Below the pieces are notes generated by a model. The model saw nothing but the letters and a program-made list of their open reading frames with translations, made no database searches and was not told the DNA's origin. A stretch of DNA of 9,234 bases. Source: Bacteroidales bacterium GP2 (lineage in GTDB: Bacteria > Bacteroidota > Bacteroidia > Bacteroidales > Muribaculaceae). The translations under genes and the position numbers were made by a program. This document shows, in pieces, positions 7,348 through 9,234 of the stretch (its first letter is position 1; each line of letters starts with the position of its first letter). The stretch is from NCBI GenBank assembly GCA_001701115.1, contig DAAJ01000090.1:4524-13757 (forward strand). Direction: 5' to 3'.

Positions 7348-7380
7348 CAAATATACACAACTGATTATAAGCAGTTTAAA
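7348..7380 (-). promoter_or_regulatory. Possible second upstream promoter for the lipoprotein operon
   Basis: On the minus strand TATATTTG (7355-7348) fits TAnnTTTG, with TTTA (7380-7377) as a one-mismatch -33 element at 21 nt. It lies about 63 nt upstream of the better promoter and in the same direction. This AT-rich sequence could produce such a match by chance. Confidence 0.3.
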
Positions 7381-7390
7381 CAAGCAGATA

Positions 7391-7421
7391 AATAAAAAAA
7401 CCTTTCAACGCCCTTGTAAGG
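7391..7421 (-). terminator. Intrinsic terminator for the TPR membrane protein gene
   Basis: Read on the minus strand, CCTT-A-CAA, a 5-nt loop and TTG-A-AAGG (7421-7401) form a 7-bp stem with one A-A mismatch, followed directly by seven T residues (7400-7394). It lies 83 nt beyond the stop codon at 7504 and upstream of the lipoprotein promoter, so it separates the two transcription units. The stem is short and not very GC-rich, so termination may be partial. Confidence 0.55.
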
Positions 7422-7503
7422 ATATAAATATCTGATAATCAGCAATTTACAACCAAAGTAGTAACATATATCACCTTAAATCTCAGTAGTACAATCGATT
7501 ACA

Positions 7504-9234
7504 CTACTCAAACAAGGTCTTTATCCAGGATACATCATCTGTTTTGCTCTCGCTCATCAGTATTTTTTTCAGTCTGCTTTTTGCTGTATACACTGCATCA
7601 ACCCTGTCATAGTTAGAAAGCATAGCTATTGTGGTCGGACGAAAACCAAGGTAAAGGTATATTGCAAGCAGGTATTGCTCATCCTTTAAACCGGAATAAG
7701 AATTCCTGAAACGGGTTGCCCAGTTATTATCATATTTATCTATAATCCCGCCAAGCTCCTCAATCACATTTATGTGGTTTATTTCATTTAAAACAGAACC
7801 TATTTCATTATAAATCTTTTTGTACAGGATAGTATAATTAATTTCATTTTTCCCTTCTGCCTGTTTATGTTTATGGAGGATGGCACATATATTATTGAAC
7901 AAGTCAATATGACGCCCGAAAATGCTACGGACCTCTTTTTCAAAGCCCGCGTCCTGCCCTGCAATGGAATTTCTCAGTGCAGTATTCTCTTCTGAAACCT
8001 TCCTGTAGCGGCTTTCACTCTCCGCCAAGCCGTCATTAAGGAGATTTGATGCTGCTTTCAAGCGGTCGATTTCGCTCTCCTTGCCGGCTATGGAATCCCT
8101 GAGCGTGATGTTCTCTTCCGTCAGCTCATTGTATCGCTTATTGCTCAGCGTCAGATCCTCCATCAGAATATGCGAAGAAGAAACCAACTGTTCTATTTCA
8201 TGCATCCTGTTCGCAAGCCTCGATTTGTAATACTTCCATATTATATATATTAGCACTCCCAACAGGAGGCATACCACAGTCAGACCTACTATATAGGTAC
8301 TTTTCTTTTCCGCCTGCAGCCGGTGGATGTCAGCATTCAGCTTGTAATTATCGGTCAGAAGCTGGGTCTGCGGTTTTGTTAGGCGCCGTGCGTCACTGCT
8401 CATTATTTCATTGCCGAACTTTGCCGACGTTTCGTATGCTTTACGGAAATCGCCCCGTGCCGCATACAATAGGCTTAGCAAATTACCTTCATAAAGGGAA
8501 TCTGCCTCAGACATACTAAGTTGCCGCGCCATTGAAATATAATTGCCTGCATCCTCAAGCATCCCCAATTCTATAGCTGCTTTTGCCTGGTTGAGCCGGT
8601 TATGCGCCGTAAAGGCATATTTTTCCTCCGCCAGCTGCTCGTACATCATCAATACATCTTTATAAGAATCAAGTTGAAGTGCAAGTTCAATCCGGTTAAT
8701 TATAGTATTCCGTCTGAAATTTATATCAGAATATAGATCAATACTTGCAATACTATCTAAAAGAACTTTAGCACTGTTTAAATTCCCATTAAAAATCAGA
8801 TCATTGGCAATCATATTGTCCATCCATGCCGCATGAATGGTCTTACCGGCTTCCGCAAACAGCATTTTTGCAATTCGTCCCCATTTAAGGCTTTCATCCA
8901 CCATAAGGAGCCGGCGGTAGACTATCGACATCTCCCGGGCGCTCATCGCCGCATAAAATTTGTCGCCTTTGGCAAATGCCGCATCGTAAGCATGGCTGAG
9001 ATGGAGAAGTGCCTTGTCGTTTATGCGCTTCTCGGCATTATAATACCCCAGATAGAAAAGCGACTGCGCTTCAAGGCTGTCACCATGCCCGGAATAATAA
9101 TCTGCGGCAAAGGATATGAGCGAATCATCCTCTATCGGTTTGTAATTCTTGGTTTTCGCCTTAGTCAGCAGCAGCGCATGGCGCGCCCGCTGACCGCCGC
9201 CCATGCCGTCAACGCATATAGATTCCAGCATTGC
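7504..9234 (-). CDS. TPR-transmembrane-coiled-coil regulator-like protein, N-terminus cut by window end
   Basis: The frame stays open to the window edge (the codon before the methionine at 9231 is Ala), so the real start and signal peptide lie outside; about 575 residues are visible. Numbering from that methionine, 1-300 are helical TPR-like repeats (for example ARHALLLTKAKTKNY and the pairs at 53-90, 185-230 and 245-270). Residues 312-331 are one transmembrane helix. The basic KYYKSRLANR after it puts the C-terminus in the cytoplasm and the TPRs in the periplasm. Residues 340-430 are a coiled coil with an internal 42-residue repeat. Residues 430-575 are a helical domain whose end (LYLGFRPTTIAMLSNY to KSRLKKIL) resembles the degenerate LuxR-like helix-turn-helix of Bacteroidetes TPR regulators. 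A signal-sensing role across the inner membrane is inferred; no kinase motifs are seen. A terminator follows at 7391-7421. Confidence 0.8.
   Translation of the reverse strand, partial: AMLESICVDGMGGGQRARHALLLTKAKTKNYKPIEDDSLISFAADYYSGHGDSLEAQSLFYLGYYNAEKRINDKALLHLSHAYDAAFAKGDKFYAAMSAREMSIVYRRLLMVDESLKWGRIAKMLFAEAGKTIHAAWMDNMIANDLIFNGNLNSAKVLLDSIASIDLYSDINFRRNTIINRIELALQLDSYKDVLMMYEQLAEEKYAFTAHNRLNQAKAAIELGMLEDAGNYISMARQLSMSEADSLYEGNLLSLLYAARGDFRKAYETSAKFGNEIMSSDARRLTKPQTQLLTDNYKLNADIHRLQAEKKSTYIVGLTVVCLLLGVLIYIIWKYYKSRLANRMHEIEQLVSSSHILMEDLTLSNKRYNELTEENITLRDSIAGKESEIDRLKAASNLLNDGLAESESRYRKVSEENTALRNSIAGQDAGFEKEVRSIFGRHIDLFNNICAILHKHKQAEGKNEINYTILYKKIYNEIGSVLNEINHINVIEELGGIIDKYDNNWATRFRNSYSGLKDEQYLLAIYLYLGFRPTTIAMLSNYDRVDAVYTAKSRLKKILMSESKTDDVSWIKTLFE
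7952..8136 (-). repeat. Internal coiled-coil duplication in the TPR membrane protein
   Basis: Residues 366-384 (RYNELTEEN, TLRDSIAG) and 408-426 (RYRKVSEEN, ALRNSIAG) are similar and spaced by exactly 42 residues, i.e. 126 bp or six heptads. The DNA is also alike, for example the shared minus-strand versions of ttctcttc on the plus strand. The in-register spacing keeps the coiled-coil phase and suggests a duplication inside the gene. Confidence 0.75.

Larger units (their letters stand above)
7209..7503. other. 295-nt AT-rich intergenic region
   Basis: This region separates two minus-strand genes. It holds the terminator of the TPR membrane protein gene (7391-7421), one strong and one weak Bacteroidetes-type promoter (7285-7317 and 7348-7380), and the leader of the lipoprotein gene. 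I see no convincing small ORF, tRNA or structured RNA. Between 7421 and 7442 there are two short adjacent palindromes with very small loops. Confidence 0.7.

Noticed and set aside
7421..7442. Two adjacent short palindromes (GATAT-AA-ATATC and CTGAT-A-ATCAG) downstream of the TPR gene
   Set aside because: The loops of one or two bases are too small for stable hairpins, and such palindromes are expected by chance in AT-rich DNA. An operator is possible but unsupported.
26..7481. A short shared string (tcaccttaaat) before the thioredoxin-fold gene and again near 7471-7481
   Set aside because: It is only 11 bases in AT-rich intergenic DNA, in different contexts and orientations relative to genes; chance is the simpler explanation.

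Overview
The window looks like chromosomal DNA of a gut-type Bacteroidales bacterium, possibly Muribaculaceae or a relative. The support is: intergenic TAnnTTTG-type -7 boxes with TTTG-like elements about 21 nt upstream (the Bacteroidetes sigma-ABfr promoter pattern), no Shine-Dalgarno sequences, and a protein set typical of the order (large secreted thioredoxin-fold proteins, exported GH20 hexosaminidases, a BF3164/TolB-like propeller lipoprotein, and a TPR-TM-coiled-coil regulator-like protein). The genus is an inference.

Left half, plus strand: the last six codons of an upstream gene (1-21); an exported 615-residue protein with a C-terminal TlpA-like thioredoxin domain (49-1896); a terminator-like hairpin (1917-1960); a GH20 beta-N-acetylhexosaminidase (1973-3601); and a second, divergent GH20 protein with a C-terminal beta-rich extension (3677-5692), which has its own promoter almost touching its start codon. 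A perfect 23-bp hairpin (5706-5758) closes this side and also serves the convergent genes to its right.

Right half, minus strand, read right to left: a TPR/transmembrane/coiled-coil protein cut by the window end (9234-7504); a 295-nt intergenic region with that gene's terminator and at least one good promoter; a 6-bladed propeller lipoprotein (7208-6135); and, 13 nt further on, a small exported Lys-rich protein of unknown function (6121-5780).

Functionally, the two GH20 proteins probably remove terminal GlcNAc/GalNAc from glycans such as host mucin or N-glycans in the periplasm or at the surface. There is no SusC/SusD pair, so this is not a canonical polysaccharide utilisation locus within the window. 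The thioredoxin protein is probably a periplasmic thiol oxidoreductase. An exact 24-bp match between the window's first bases and the 3' end of that gene suggests a tandem paralogue just upstream. I see no mobile element, CRISPR array, tRNA or rRNA, and no clear novel defence or biosynthetic system. The most notable points are the tandem paralogue scar, the apparently leaderless GH20 gene, the divergent GH20 architecture and the small unknown secreted protein.
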